Of a DNA stretch of 64,000 nucleotides, positions 52,090 through 64,000 are shown piece after piece. The position numbers and the translations under genes were made by a program. Each line of letters begins with the position of its first letter. Within the stretch, counting starts at the first letter, position 1. Source of the DNA: Artemia franciscana (lineage: Eukaryota; Arthropoda; Branchiopoda; Anostraca; Artemiidae). The stretch spans positions 39,437,979-39,501,978 of the forward strand of contig NC_088872.1 in the NCBI RefSeq assembly GCF_032884065.1, read 5' to 3'. The notes beneath the pieces were generated by a model. It made no database searches and was not told the origin of the DNA. It saw only the letters and a list, made by a program, of their open reading frames with translations.

Positions 52090-54205
52090 GATCCTTAGCA
52101 GTATTTTGTCTATGTGTGTGTTTGTGTGTGTGAACAATGGAGAGACCCACCAATGAACGACCCTAATGAACTTCTGAACAAATGAATGACCTAGGTAACA
52201 AGGGTTTGATCCAAAAAAAGAAAATTTTTTAATTGAATTTTCAAACTTAGAGCGCGTCATCGCCTGCCAATGTCGAAAATCTTTCCGCCCGAATACGTGA
52301 TGAACTGGATGCTAACAATACAGAAATTAAACCTCCCAATTAAACGCCCTTTTGAAGAAATGAGTGAACCAGAGAACAAGGCTGTGAATCCAAAAAAAAA
52401 AAATGAAAAAATTGGGACTCGAGCTTTCAAAATTTGAGCGAGTCAGCACCAGTTAAGGCCGAATGTGCTTCTGCCCGATTACTTGATGAACCGAAAGCAA
52501 ATCTTTCCAAACAATCAAAAAAAAGGGCCTTGTGAAGAAATTAGGAACCCAGATAGCATGATTGTGAATCCAAAACAAAACAAATTTCTTAACATGAGCT
52601 TTAACATTTCGAGTGCGTCACTAACAGTAAGGGCTGTATTTCGTAGTGAACCAGGTGCAAAAGTTCTTAGACTCAAACCAACAATAAAGCCTTCTGGAGA
52701 AATGAATGACCCAGGTAACAAGGCTCTGTGAATAAAAAAAAAATTGTGGTTTGAGTTTTCAAAATTTGAACACTTCAGCACCAGTCAAGGTTGAATTTCT
52801 TTCCACCCGATTACGTAATGAACTGGATGCAAACATTACTAAAATTAAACCACCAAGAAATGCCATTCTGAACAAATGAGTGACCCAGGTAACGGGCTGT
52901 AGATCTAAAAAAAAGTTTTAGCTCTAGCTTTGAAAACCTGATCACATGAGTACCTGTGATCGCTGAATGTATTTCTCCCCGATGAAGTGATGAGCCGGAT
53001 AAAAACGTTTCTAAACTTGAACGGTCGATGAGTGATCCAGGTAGCAATCCTGTGAATTTGAAAGATCCAAAGTGGATTAGGTGGATTAGGAGTGAAAGAA
53101 GTGGTAAAGGAACCATATGTAATTTTATAGCTTTTAAGAATCCATTGGAATAACATTTACCCCATTGAATTGAGTGAAAAATTTACGTTCCAAATGCTTT
53201 TGGACATAGCAAAACGTTTCAAAATTAATGGGGAAACGGTAAAAGTAGATCGACTTGACGAACGCAGACGAAGATAAATTTTAAGATTTATCTGTTATAA
53301 GAGAGTCTGGCATTCCATATAGAAAAATACGGCGTGAAGGTCATTCAGATACACCGTCTATGGAACAATATCAAAATATTGTTTCATCTATCTTTTATCG
53401 TTTCTCGATAAAACTCAACCAGTGCCATAGCTGTCCAATGTACGCGTGGATCCAATAAGACAAGATTTATGATTATTTCATATCTTGTGGATAAACTAGA
53501 ACCAAAACAGCCTCCTGGAATAAATAAAGATTCCTATATATTCGAACTTCAGTGGAGATGGGAAAACAAACCTTTTAAGCCAACTGGAGTCAAATAAGTT
53601 GCAGATATTGGTCGAGTTAAATCCTACTATATAAAAAAATTGCCGAACTTCATGGCTGGAAAAGGCTGAGCAGTTTCCCGGGGGGTCAACCTGTTTCTTT
53701 ACCACTGGATAATATAGAACTTTAAAAAAATGAATATCAGATCGCATGGAAAGCTGATGGAACAAGATTTATTAATGCTGATCCATTACAAAATTTATTA
53801 AATCGCTACAAAATTTTATTAAACCGAAACGTATTTACTAAAGGATACGTTATTAGACGGCAAATTAGTGCTTGATAAATCGAAAGAGAAGACGTTACGT
53901 CTTGAAGAGATATATTTTTCTTGAATTAGATATCCTTTTCTCATCTATGATATCATATAGTACGAAGGCAAAAAAATCGGCTCTTCACCGTTCGATAAGC
54001 GATTGGACTACATTCAGCATGACATTATAGAGCCAAAAACACCGACCAAAAAATTAACTTAATAAAAAAAGGACCAGAATCCTTCAAAATAGCAAAGAAG
54101 GAATACTTCAAGCTCAAAGAAAGTCATAAGGTGTTCAAAGGTGGCTCTCTATCTTTAAACAGTTGCCAAATGCTCATATTTCAGCTAGCAGACGAGTTTG
54201 GGACA
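52090..54205 (+). pseudogene. Tandem capping-enzyme pseudogene
   Basis: Lies 40 bp after the intact gene, same strand. Repeats recur (MNDLGNKG near 52183, SESAPVKAECASARLLDEP near 52440, DPGNKAL near 52720, EPGAKVLRLKP near 52655), followed by decayed phosphatase (53030-53600; ESGIPYRKIRREGHSD-like near 53305, the P-loop region near 53440 lost) and guanylyltransferase (53640-54190; WKADGTRF near 53750). Many frameshifts and stops and several deletions. The promoter and first exon-like part with MNSAKL are absent. It is much more diverged than the inverted copy at 15-22 kb. Confidence 0.85.
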
Positions 54206-54406
54206 ACTCAAAATAGGTTGGAAGACGAGACCAGGTAGACGAAAGAAAGGTTAGTAGACGAGACCAGGTTTGGAACAACTAAAAAATAATATTATAAGCA
54301 TTTGCAATAAAATACACATACTATCCCCAAGAAAAAAGGGTCACAAACAGTGAATAAAGACACTTCACCAAATAAATATTAAAAAATAAAAAGGAATAAA
54401 ACTCAC

Positions 54407-54531
54407 CTTGCCTAATTCCACAACCAATAGAAATCCATCAGAAGTAGTTGCGGCAATTTTTACTCCAAGTCCTGAATACCTGGATCTAAGAACTCTAACC
54501 ACACAAAGGGGAATCCCACTACTAATAAGAG
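54407..54531 (-). other. Candidate internal exon of an unknown gene
   Basis: The minus strand has a pyrimidine-rich acceptor (CTTCCACTCTTTCAG, ending at 54532), 125 bases open in one frame (LISSGIPLCVVRVLRSRYSG, then GLGVKIAATTSDGFLLVVEL), and a strong donor AAG|GTGAGT at 54407/54406. I do not recognise the protein. The opposite strand is also open here. Partner exons were not found, so this could be an exon of a decayed or intact gene crossing this region. Confidence 0.35.
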
Positions 54532-54654
54532 CTGAAAGAGTGGAAGCAGGCGAAGTTCATATTGTCAAAGCTTTTATATCAATCAAGTATGTATAAAGCA
54601 GAGAACCAGTTGACCTTGATTTATCAGTCGTTGCAGGGAATATTGCATGGGCAT

Positions 54655-54798
54655 TTTTTTTTTATTTTAAGAATTAACGACGCTTCTTGACTACTATGGT
54701 CCCTGCGTCGGCCCTGCAGTGCATTCCTGCAGCGTGATTCGATCTCTGGGTCCCGTATTACCAAGCTAAGGTCAAATCCAATGCGCCACCACAGGACA
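54655..54798 (-). mobile_element. tRNA-derived SINE with 13-bp target duplication
   Basis: A 144-bp minus-strand SINE: GTCCTGTGGTGGCGCATTGG start with A-box TGGCGCATTGG, B-box-like GATCGAATC (near 54740), and a poly(A) tail (plus-strand T-run 54655-54666). It is flanked by exact copies of ATTGCATGGGCAT at 54642-54654 and 54799-54811. The target duplication proves retroposition. Removing it restores the reading GMGCDHAHAIFPATTDKSRS on the minus strand, so it may have landed in coding sequence. Confidence 0.85.
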
Positions 54799-54811
54799 AT
54801 TGCATGGGCAT

Positions 54812-55800
54812 GGTCACAGCCCATTCCATTTTTGAAGTCTTCTTGATTAAGACCAACATCCAACTATTCAAAAAGATCATTTTTCCACATTTCAAAAAAC
54901 TTACCATTTATAGAACTTGGTGTTATCGGTCTATAAGAATCTTTGAATCTTTGTTATCGGTCTAAAAGCATTCAGTATTTATTGAAGAGTTGGGAACTTA
55001 TTCTCACTGGGGATTTTAGAAAATTTAGTGGCGACTTAGCAGCTAGAACAAATATAGTTACGAGTATTTTTAAAAAAAAATAAAGATCCCTCTTTAGGGA
55101 GGGGGGAGCCTCAATTTTTTCGTTTCCATATGAGCGCCAGAGTTCGTTGTCACTTGCACTAGGTTAGTATTATCACTTGCTCGAAAATGGTTTGAATGCA
55201 ATATATTTGCGTCCAAATAGTAAATAAATATCTAGAATCTAAGTTAGATCATGTTGGTTTGGTAATATTCTATTCCGTAGCAAAGTTTTACGAAAGAACG
55301 CTATAATAACTATGGTCCCTGTTTTAATTTATGTTAGATTCAAGTTCAATAAATCTGAAAAAAGTTGTTAATATCAGTGTTGTCAGCGTTGTACGATTGC
55401 ACCGTTCTTGACACAATTTAGAGGTCCTGGTACAATGCAGTACAATTGGAAATTTCCCGGTACATTTGGGTTGTGCTTGGTCCGTTTTGACTCAGTTAAC
55501 TGTTACAGTTTTAGTATACTTAAATTTTTTTCTTGTTACGGCATGTTTTTAACCTCCTGTTGAGATGGTGTGAATCAATCTCTAATGGTATATTCTTGTT
55601 CATATGATCAAATACCATATTGTTGTGTGTATAACTGTTATCTTTTTCAGATTTCTGAAACAAAAAAAAAACAATTTTTAGTTGTATTACAGCGTTAAGT
55701 GACTACCCTACATGTTAAGTCTTTATCCGTTTTATTATCATTTTTATAGGTATTACACGATTCCCACCTTAATTCAAATGAGCTGCCCTTTCTTAATCCA
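54812..55800. other. No gene identified
   Basis: AT-rich sequence. A short minus-strand frame (DVGLNQEDFKNGMGCDHAHA) lies next to the SINE. TCTTTGTTATCGGTCTA-like text is repeated twice at about 54925-54970. Nothing else supported. Confidence 0.35.
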
Positions 55801-55906
55801 GTTGACAAATTGAAGAAAACAAATCAATAAAAAGAAGAAACTAAAAAAAAGAAAAACTAAGAAAAGAAAAAACTAAAAAAGAAAAAAAAACTAAAAAAAA
55901 ACTGTA

Positions 55907-56502
55907 TCTATATATATAAAAATAAGTTGTATATATGCATGTTTGTTTGTTTGTGGGTTTGCATTTGACGTCATTATAAGTATATAAGGCTTTGTATATG
56001 ACGTCATTATAAGATGACACTACAGACCGGGACACCGGGACAGAAATGACGACCGGGACACAGGGAATATAAATGACGACCGGGACACTCAAAGAGAAAT
56101 TACAGACCGGGACACAAATGACGACCGGGACACCGGGACAGAGGGAATATAAATGACGACCGGGACACTCAAAGAGAAATTACAGACTGGGATACCGGGA
56201 CACAAATGACGACCGGGACACAGAGAATATAAATGACGACCAGGACACAGGGATACAACTACAACGGGGACGCCGGGGGCACAGGGGGATATATAAATGA
56301 CGACGGGGACACAGGGAATGTTCGATTAGCAATCACCATCAACAAAGCTCAAGGGAAATCGTTAGAAAAATGCGGTATACGTCTGAATACGGATTGTTTT
56401 CCCATGGACAATTATTATGTTGCATGTTCAAGAGTTGGTAAACCTGACAATCTATTTATATGGACAGACAATGGGACAGCGAAGCGCCACCCCAACAGCT
56501 AG
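55907..56502 (+). mobile_element. Non-autonomous Helitron, 596 bp, both ends present
   Basis: A55906|T55907: TCTATATATATAAAAATAAG, then GTATATATGCATGTTTGTTT and GACGTCA motifs, minisatellite (56015-56310), helicase tail (56320-56480) and half of the 3' hairpin with CAGCTAG ending 56502, followed by T. The AT tract, 3' region and left hairpin arm are missing: the tail joins the hairpin at the shared hexamer GCGAAG. Confidence 0.8.
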
Positions 56503-56533
56503 TTTTATGATAATATTGGAAAAACCGTTTCTT

Positions 56534-56592
<59 letters not shown>

Positions 56593-56731
56593 TCACAGGT
56601 GGGACACAGGGACACAACTACAATGGCGCGTAACGGTTTACGCACGCGCTTGGGGGGGGGGGGGGGGGGGTGGCGCGAAGCGCCACCCCAACAGCTAGTT
56701 TTATGATAATATTGGAAAAACCGTTTCTTTT
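56503..56731 (+). repeat. 33-bp flank repeated around a second Helitron end
   Basis: TTTTATGATAATATTGGAAA and the next 13 bases (ACCGTTTCTTT...) occur at 56503-56535 and again at 56699-56731. Between them lie an AT tract (56539-56586), the CACAGGTGGGACA region and a complete hairpin with CAGCTAG at 56698. So the host flank was copied together with a second 3' end. Confidence 0.85.
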
Positions 56732-56843
56732 ATTATAATTTGATGTTTAACTCAACTAAAAACACGATTAATATCTTGACAAAATCCAAATAATCGTGAT
56801 AGTGGTAGATACATACTAACCACGTGACTTTCTTTGGTTTTAT

Positions 56844-57113
56844 TTAATCTTTTAAATAAACCACTATTAAAGCGTTATTTTGTCTTATTATAATGGTTCC
56901 ACCACCTGCTGCAACAGGTGTAAAAGTGCTTTCAAACTCATTTTCTCCTTTAAAGTAATCAACGGATTGGGTTTTACCTTCATATCAAAACATATTAGTA
57001 GCTGCGCTTCGACTATAGTCATCTGAAAACAGATTTTTAACAGCCGTCGTTATGCCTACATAATCAGTTCTTTCAATACATTTTCCATTGATAGTATATT
57101 TAGCACTTGTCAT
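56844..57113 (-). pseudogene. Unknown 90-codon frame with one TGA
   Basis: ATG at 57113 (MTSAKYTINGKCIERTDYVG), then TGA near 56980 after SAATNMF, continuing open with VDYFKGENEFESTFTPVAAG and ending VVYLKD at 56844. It overlaps the end of the integrase-like frame. I do not know the family. Its neighbours suggest an accessory gene of the same large DNA transposon. Confidence 0.3.
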
Positions 57114-57319
57114 CGATACTATGAATGTGAACATGTCTTCTTTTAAATGTATAAGCTAACAAAAATGTTTTGTAAACAAAAACATTTTGATTTTGCAACA
57201 CTTCTTTGATTTTAGTTTTTGATACAGTAAAACCACGGTTTTTTAATTTTCTATGTAAATTATCAATCCCTGAAAAGTTTGAATAATAGTTCTAAAAATT
57301 TGTTTTCTACACTACTCAT
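57095..57319 (-). pseudogene. Integrase fragment of Polinton/Maverick type
   Basis: Minus strand from ATG 57319 with one shift near 57285; the readable part is FSGIDNLHRKLKNRGFTVSK, then IKEVLQNQNVFVY and FKRRHVHIHSIDD. This order (short GI/L..L motif, V...VKxxLxxQ..., xFKRRxVxVxxIDD) is that of the region before the catalytic core in the rve-type integrases of Polintons and the F54H12.3-like transposon proteins. The DDE core itself is absent. Identification is from motif memory, moderate. Confidence 0.45.
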
Positions 57320-57320
57320 A

Positions 57321-57728
57321 CCATTTCCTTTTATCCAGGGTTTGTGCTCATTGCTTCCCTTTTTTTAAAAACTGTTGTTGTTTTTTGCAACCACAAAATG
57401 TACAAATACATTTGATCATTGGCACTCCATTTCTTTTTGAAACTGTCCGAGTCCTTTTTACATTGCATACAATTAATATTTATTACAGATTTAAATTATT
57501 AAACAAATTTACTTTATTAAACATATTAATAAACAGTCACAGACTTTTACGTTCTGAAGAAAGTTTCAAGAGTAGTAAATAGGAAGTAATAAAATTCCTC
57601 ATGCTTGACTATTTTTTAGATTTGGAATTTTGTTTGATAAAATTAGTTTGTAATAAATGACAGACATTGCAGAGGTGATTAAAAGTTGCTTACAACGAAA
57701 ATTCAAATTCGTCAAGATAAAAAATTAA
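57321..57728. other. Spacer between the divergent Polinton-like remnants
   Basis: AT-rich; a 65-codon chance frame lies at 57385-57582. No regulatory site is supported. Confidence 0.3.
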
Positions 57729-58575
57729 TTGCCGCATTATACACTTAATGAATTGCAGTCATTTGCCAAAAACCATAATTTAAAAATGATTGGCAAAAAA
57801 CTTTTCAATACCATCAATGATCATCTTAATAACAAAATATATATGTGTAATCACTATATTCAATGGTCAAGAAATGTAAAAAGAGAAAACGACAAAAAGC
57901 AGCATTACTACAATATTGAACCTGAATTAAAACTAAAATTAGAAAATGAAATCGAAGAAAAGAATAAAATTCTTTTAGATTTAAAACTTCAATTTAGTAG
58001 TGTACGAAATAAAGATATTACTCAACTAAAAAATCTTCTAAATCAAAATAGATTTCAAGTGCTGGAAATTATAATGAAGTAAAGAACTATTTTAATAATC
58101 AAATAGAAATCAATAAAAAGGATGTTGATCAAAATCGACAATGCATTCGAGATGTAACTAGTAGAGAGTGTTAAAAAAGAATGGAATATTGATATTTTGA
58201 ATTTATTTACAAATAGGAAAAAAAAACAAGAAGTTCCAGATATCCCACAGTATATATTTAAAGAACAACAACACGATAACAATCCAACTATTCAATGGAT
58301 TAGAGAAAATTCCCTTACAGTTAATATCTCAATGAATTCAAATGGAGCAGATTTTTGACCACTATTTGACTCTGTTGTTAGAGATTTAAAAAATAGAATG
58401 AATGATAGAGATAGTTACAGAGTTCAATTTATAACACGTGTAACATTTTATTCTCAGATGGATAATAGAGAACTCGAACCTATTCATTATCATAGCTACT
58501 CCTGGATTTTTCATAAACATAGTGACATCGAACAAAGCCATCTAATATTTATCACAGGAATATACACACATTAGT
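57729..58575 (+). pseudogene. Degenerate frame, possibly from a large DNA transposon
   Basis: Opens with PHYTLNELQSFAKNHNLKMI, resembling a SAP-like start, then a coiled segment (KLKLENEIEEKNKILLDLKL) and stop at 58082. After a shift it continues WNIDILNLFTNRKKKQEVPD, TVNISMNSNGADF, stop near 58357, SVVRDLKNRMNDRDSYRVQF and LEPIHYHSYSWIF. Similar text occurs, as I recall, in proteins accompanying Polinton-like elements of arthropods, but I cannot name the protein. It is inactive. Confidence 0.35.
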
Positions 58576-59505
58576 CATAGAGAATACACCCAAGTACAGA
58601 AAGAATTTCTCAAGTACAGAAAGAACTTGGATATTCGCTTACTAAAATTTACGTATATTAAATGTATTTTGCAAAAGAGCTCTTTAGAGCTCCTTTTAAG
58701 AATAAGAGATTCGTTGGCAAACCATCTTCTTTTGTGTTCCAATAATATACTAACTGGAATTTCTATATTTTTTTTATAATACAGTTGATAAATTGCTTTG
58801 CTGTTATTTTCCACCGATTTTCATACACTGACAAGCAACTTTACTATTTCTATAATCCAGTTAACATGGATTCTAGTCTAAAGTCTCCTATGGAAGCGGT
58901 CGCGCCCCTCTTAAGACTATTCTATAAGCAATATTAAAATTCTTTACTTTTTTCTTAAGACCAACTAAAAGTATAAGGAAACTGTAATCGAGATTTCAGA
59001 ATAAGTTTATTTACAAAAAAAAGACTAGATACAGTAAGGAAATAAAACATAAACAACAAAAAGAAAACGCTAAATTTGTGGTTTATTTTTCTCTCTGATT
59101 AAGCGCCTCCGTTAAATAACATAAAAAAAATTACAAAGAGTGAAAGAGCTTTACTTACAATGTCTCTTTTACAATTAAAAAGACATTCAATATTAAGAAC
59201 CCCATTGAAGAAAAAACTCCCATTTGGATAATGGAGAATAAAAACATAAAAATAAAAATATAAGGTATGAACTAAAAATATTGAAATAAAAAAAAAAGTT
59301 ATTACGTGAAAGAGCAGTCAATTAGTGTTGTTCAACCAAGCATGGACAGGGCATTTACAAGAAAAAAATCACTAGGAGTAAGTAAGTAATAAAGAAGTTC
59401 ACAGGCGGATGATTAATCTATCTACAAAAGATAAATGATACACATGATTTGTCAAGGACGACTGGGTGAAGGACAGGGTCATACCTTGTTTTTCATGAAC
59501 TAGTG
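58576..59505. other. No gene identified
   Basis: AT-rich. A 79-codon minus-strand frame at 58575-58814 is rich in Ser/Leu/Lys and has no recognisable motif. Confidence 0.3.
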
Positions 59506-59511
59506 AAACAA

Positions 59512-59811
59512 TTATAACAGGGGCAACTTATCGAAAATATGGTTATTTTTGGTCACTGTAGAACAAATGGACTGAAAGTGGCAATTTTTATTCAGAATAA
59601 TAGATCTAACAATAAACTCTCGTTTTTTTCCAGATTTGTCCGAGGTCAAGTCAAAGTCCAACTTATATGGGTTTAGTTCTTTGTCATGATGTTTACTGAC
59701 GAAATTAAACTTAGGAATCAGTAGATGATCAATACTTGGACATGTCGGAATGCTCTTCAAATTGAAGCTCCCCCAAAAAAATCGGTGGGCCTTGAAAATA
59801 TCGACCTTCAA
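59512..59811 (-). other. Unrecognised 99-codon open frame
   Basis: The minus-strand frame includes FFWGSFNLKSIPTCPSIDHL and KLDFDLTSDKSGKKREFIVR. It lacks an ATG at its start (TTG) but is preceded by a pyrimidine-rich stretch ending in AAG, so it could be a last exon. No family recognised. It lies 2.2 kb beyond the Abi stop codon on the same strand. Confidence 0.25.
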
Positions 59812-59989
59812 ACAAAAGAAAATTAGTTCGATATAATCATTATTTTATTAAGGAAAGGCAGAAATGGGCCACAATTTTAAAAACATTCTGGGGGAATATT
59901 CAAGCTTCTATTCTGAGTAGAAAACGGGGGAAAGTGGAGGGCTGTAAGATTTCATGAGAAAGATAGAAAAAAGGTCCAAACCCCGGTCC

Positions 59990-61140
59990 CGAGTGGTGCT
60001 TTGAAATCAAACAGTTCGTGGTAACGAACTTGTAGTAAGGAGCGACCCGGCTCAATAGTAATCAAAACTCTAAAAAATTGGAATTTTGATACCAATAGCT
60101 ACATCAAAAGAATTGCATTTTAATGCTGATTTTAAATATATAAGTTTCATCAAGTTTAGTCTTACCCATCAAAAGTTACGAGCCTGAGAAAATTTGCGTT
60201 ATTTTAGAAAATAGGGGGAAACACCCCCTAAAAGTCACATAATCTTAACGAAAATCACACCATCAGATTCAGCGTATCAGAGAACCCTACTGTAGAAGTT
60301 TCAAGCTCCTATCTACAAAAATGTGGAATTTTGTATTTTTTGCCAGAAGGCAGATCACGGATGCGTGTTTATTTGTTTGTTTGTTTTTTTTTTCCAGGGG
60401 TGATCGTATCGACCCAGTTGTCCTAGAATGTTGCGAGAGGGCTCATTCTAACGGAAATGAAAAGTTCTAGTGCCCTTTTTAAGTGACCAAAAAAATTGGA
60501 GGGCACCTAGGCCCCCTCCCACGCTAATTATTTTCCCATAGTCAACGGATCAAAATTCTGAGATAGCCATTTTATTCAGCGTAGTCGAAAAACCTTATAA
60601 CTATGTCTTTGGGGACGACTTACTCCCCCACAGTCCCCGTGGGAGGGGTTACAAGTTACAAACTTTGACCAGTGCTTACATATAGTAATGGTTATTGGGA
60701 AGTGTGCAGGCGTTTTCAGTAGGATTTTTTGGTTGGGGGGAGGGGTTGAGAATAGGGGGATAGGCTGGGGAAACTTTCCATCGAGGAATTTGTCATGGTG
60801 AAAGAAAATTTCCATGAAGGGAGCGCAGGATTTACTAGCAATATTTAAAAAAAAATGAAAAAATACATATGAAAAAGTTTTTTTCAGCTGAAAGTAAAGA
60901 GCAGCATTAAAACTTAAAACGAACAGAAATTATTACCCATATGAGGGGCTCACCTCCTCCTAATACCCCGCTCTTTACGTTAAAGTATTTTTAGTAATTT
61001 CAACTATTTATTCTACGGCTTTTGTGATTCAGGGGTCATTCTTAATGAATTGGGACAAAATTTAAGCTTTAGTGTAAAGAGCGAGATACTGACGAGGGGG
61101 CGAACCCCCTCATATATGTAATAAAAACATGAGAACACAA
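59990..61140 (+). mobile_element. Dispersed foldback-type element, long version (second copy)
   Basis: Inverted relative to 6005-7000. It starts near CAAACAGTTCGTGGTAACGA and GAGCGACCCGGCTCAATAGT (60020-60060), continues through AAAAAATTGGAGGGCACCTA and CCCACAGTCCCCGTGGGAGG, and ends with CTGAAAGTAAAGAGC / AAACGAACAGAAATTATTAC and its inverse partner GTAAAGAGCGAGATACTGAC. No transposase. 61160-61400 repeats part of the interior (GGAGGGCAACTAGG, ATCAAAATTATGAGAAAG). Confidence 0.65.
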
Positions 61141-61417
61141 AACTTCTTTACGTAAGCTAATTTATAAGTTACGTATATCTTTTACTAAAAAAAAGATTCG
61201 TAAAAAATTAAAAGTTCTAGTTGCCTTTATCTTAATTAACCAAAAAATCGGAGGGCAACTAGGCTTCATCCTCCGCTCTTTTTTCTCAAAATCATTCGAT
61301 CAAAATTATGAGAAAGCGATTTAGCAAAAAAAAAAATTAATATGCAAATTTCGTTTTAATTATTCCTCTGCGGAGAGCCAAAATCAAAACATGCATTGAT
61401 TGAAAAACGTTCAGAAA

Positions 61418-61775
61418 TTAAATAAAAAAAAACAAGTTTTTTTAACTGAAAGTAAGGAGCAAAATTAAAACTTAAAACGAACAGAAATTACTTCGTATAT
61501 GAAAGGGGCTGCTTCCTCGCCAACGCCCCGCTCTTTACGCTAAAGTTTTTTACTGTTTTAAAAAAAAGAGTTGAGAGAAAGAGTCAAACTTTAGCGTAAA
61601 GACTGCTTTTTACTGTTAAAAAAAAAGAGTTGAGAGAAAGAGTCAAACTTTAGCGTAAAGAGCGAGGCGTTGGTGAGGAAGCAGCCCCTTTCATATACGA
61701 AGTAATTTCTGTTCGTTTTAAGTTTTAATTTTGCCCCTTACTTTCAGTTAAAAAAACTTGTTTTTTTTTATTTAA
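61418..61775. mobile_element. 358-bp foldback element with TTAA at both ends
   Basis: The left arm (61418-61556) and right arm (61640-61775) are near-perfect inverse complements: TTAAATAAAAAAAAACAAG opposite its complement ending TTTATTTAA; CTGAAAGTAAGGAGC; AACGAACAGAAATTACTTCG; GCTGCTTCCTCGCCAACGCC. The centre holds a direct repeat of about 55 bp (GAGTTGAGAGAAAGAGTCAA, twice). TTAA at both ends recalls piggyBac-type targets, but it is also part of the palindrome. Non-coding. Confidence 0.8.
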
Positions 61776-61969
61776 TACTGAGAAGAGACTAAGATGCATA
61801 CATACTGTTGCAAAGAACTGAATGAATTTTTAAAATGTACGCAGTACCAGAACTTTATAACTTAAAAACAGCCCAAAAATTACAGAAATGAAACTGGGCG
61901 GACCTTTCCCTTAAAAAATTCGAAGAAACATCGTGGTATTAACGATTCAACAAAAGAAAAAAAAAGGAA

Positions 61970-64000
<2,031 letters not shown>

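Noticed and set aside
54408-54596. Plus-strand 62-codon frame (AAIFTPSPEYLDLRTLTTQR)
   Set aside because: It starts with TTG and lies opposite a splice-bounded minus-strand candidate; neither is proven, but the minus strand has better signals.

Overview
This is repeat-dominated, AT-rich animal DNA. It holds one clear host exon (the last exon of an Abl interactor, Abi, with its SH3 domain), tRNA-derived SINEs, at least two non-LTR retrotransposon types, a Helitron family with its own Rep/helicase gene, and many (AT)n tracts. Bilaterian animal is firm. An arthropod, perhaps a branchiopod crustacean, is my best guess from the repeat style, at low confidence.

Layout. 1-6 kb: remnants of an RTE-like LINE, including a tandem duplication and an inverted copy, with a Helitron end between the opposed halves. 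6-7 kb: a dispersed foldback-type element, also present inverted at 60-61 kb. 7-12 kb: a head-to-tail concatemer of non-autonomous Helitrons. 12-15 kb: mostly unannotated sequence, a MITE-like element and a Helitron-like 5' end. 15.0-22.1 kb: a minus-strand pseudogene of an mRNA capping enzyme, split by a 4.8-kb CR1/L2-like LINE at 15.9-20.8 kb. 22-45 kb: Helitron territory in both orientations, with two long Rep/helicase copies (34-37 kb decayed; 37.4-41.9 kb complete except for one TAG codon), one well-delimited 762-bp non-autonomous copy and a 100-N gap. 45-47.8 kb: a LINE tail, a foldback copy and unrecognised sequence. 47.8-54.2 kb: the most gene-like locus, a divergent pair made of an ankyrin-repeat/possible SOCS-box gene (minus) and an intronless 981-1000 codon metazoan-type capping enzyme (plus), followed by a tandem capping-enzyme pseudogene. 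54.4-58.6 kb: a candidate exon, a SINE with a 13-bp target duplication, a 596-bp Helitron and Polinton/Maverick-like remnants. 59-61.8 kb: foldback elements. 62.0-62.4 kb: Abi terminal exon; beyond it, intron with a SINE.

How the parts relate. Nearly all Helitron pieces share one 5' end (TC then a TATATAAAAATAAG core with TGACGTCA octamers), a GGGACAC-rich minisatellite, A-rich CTAAAA tracts, the last codons of the helicase, an (AT)n tract and a 3' end of paired GC-rich hairpins each followed by CTAG. They look like deletion derivatives of a Rep/helicase element like the one at 37.2-41.9 kb. Several are joined directly end to start, as expected from rolling-circle or circular intermediates. 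The ankyrin gene and the capping enzyme share, as an inverted duplication, a TATA box, a 5' leader and the first roughly 14 codons. That shared start cassette, plus the repeat-rich N-terminal extension of the capping enzyme, is the most novel-looking non-transposon feature here.
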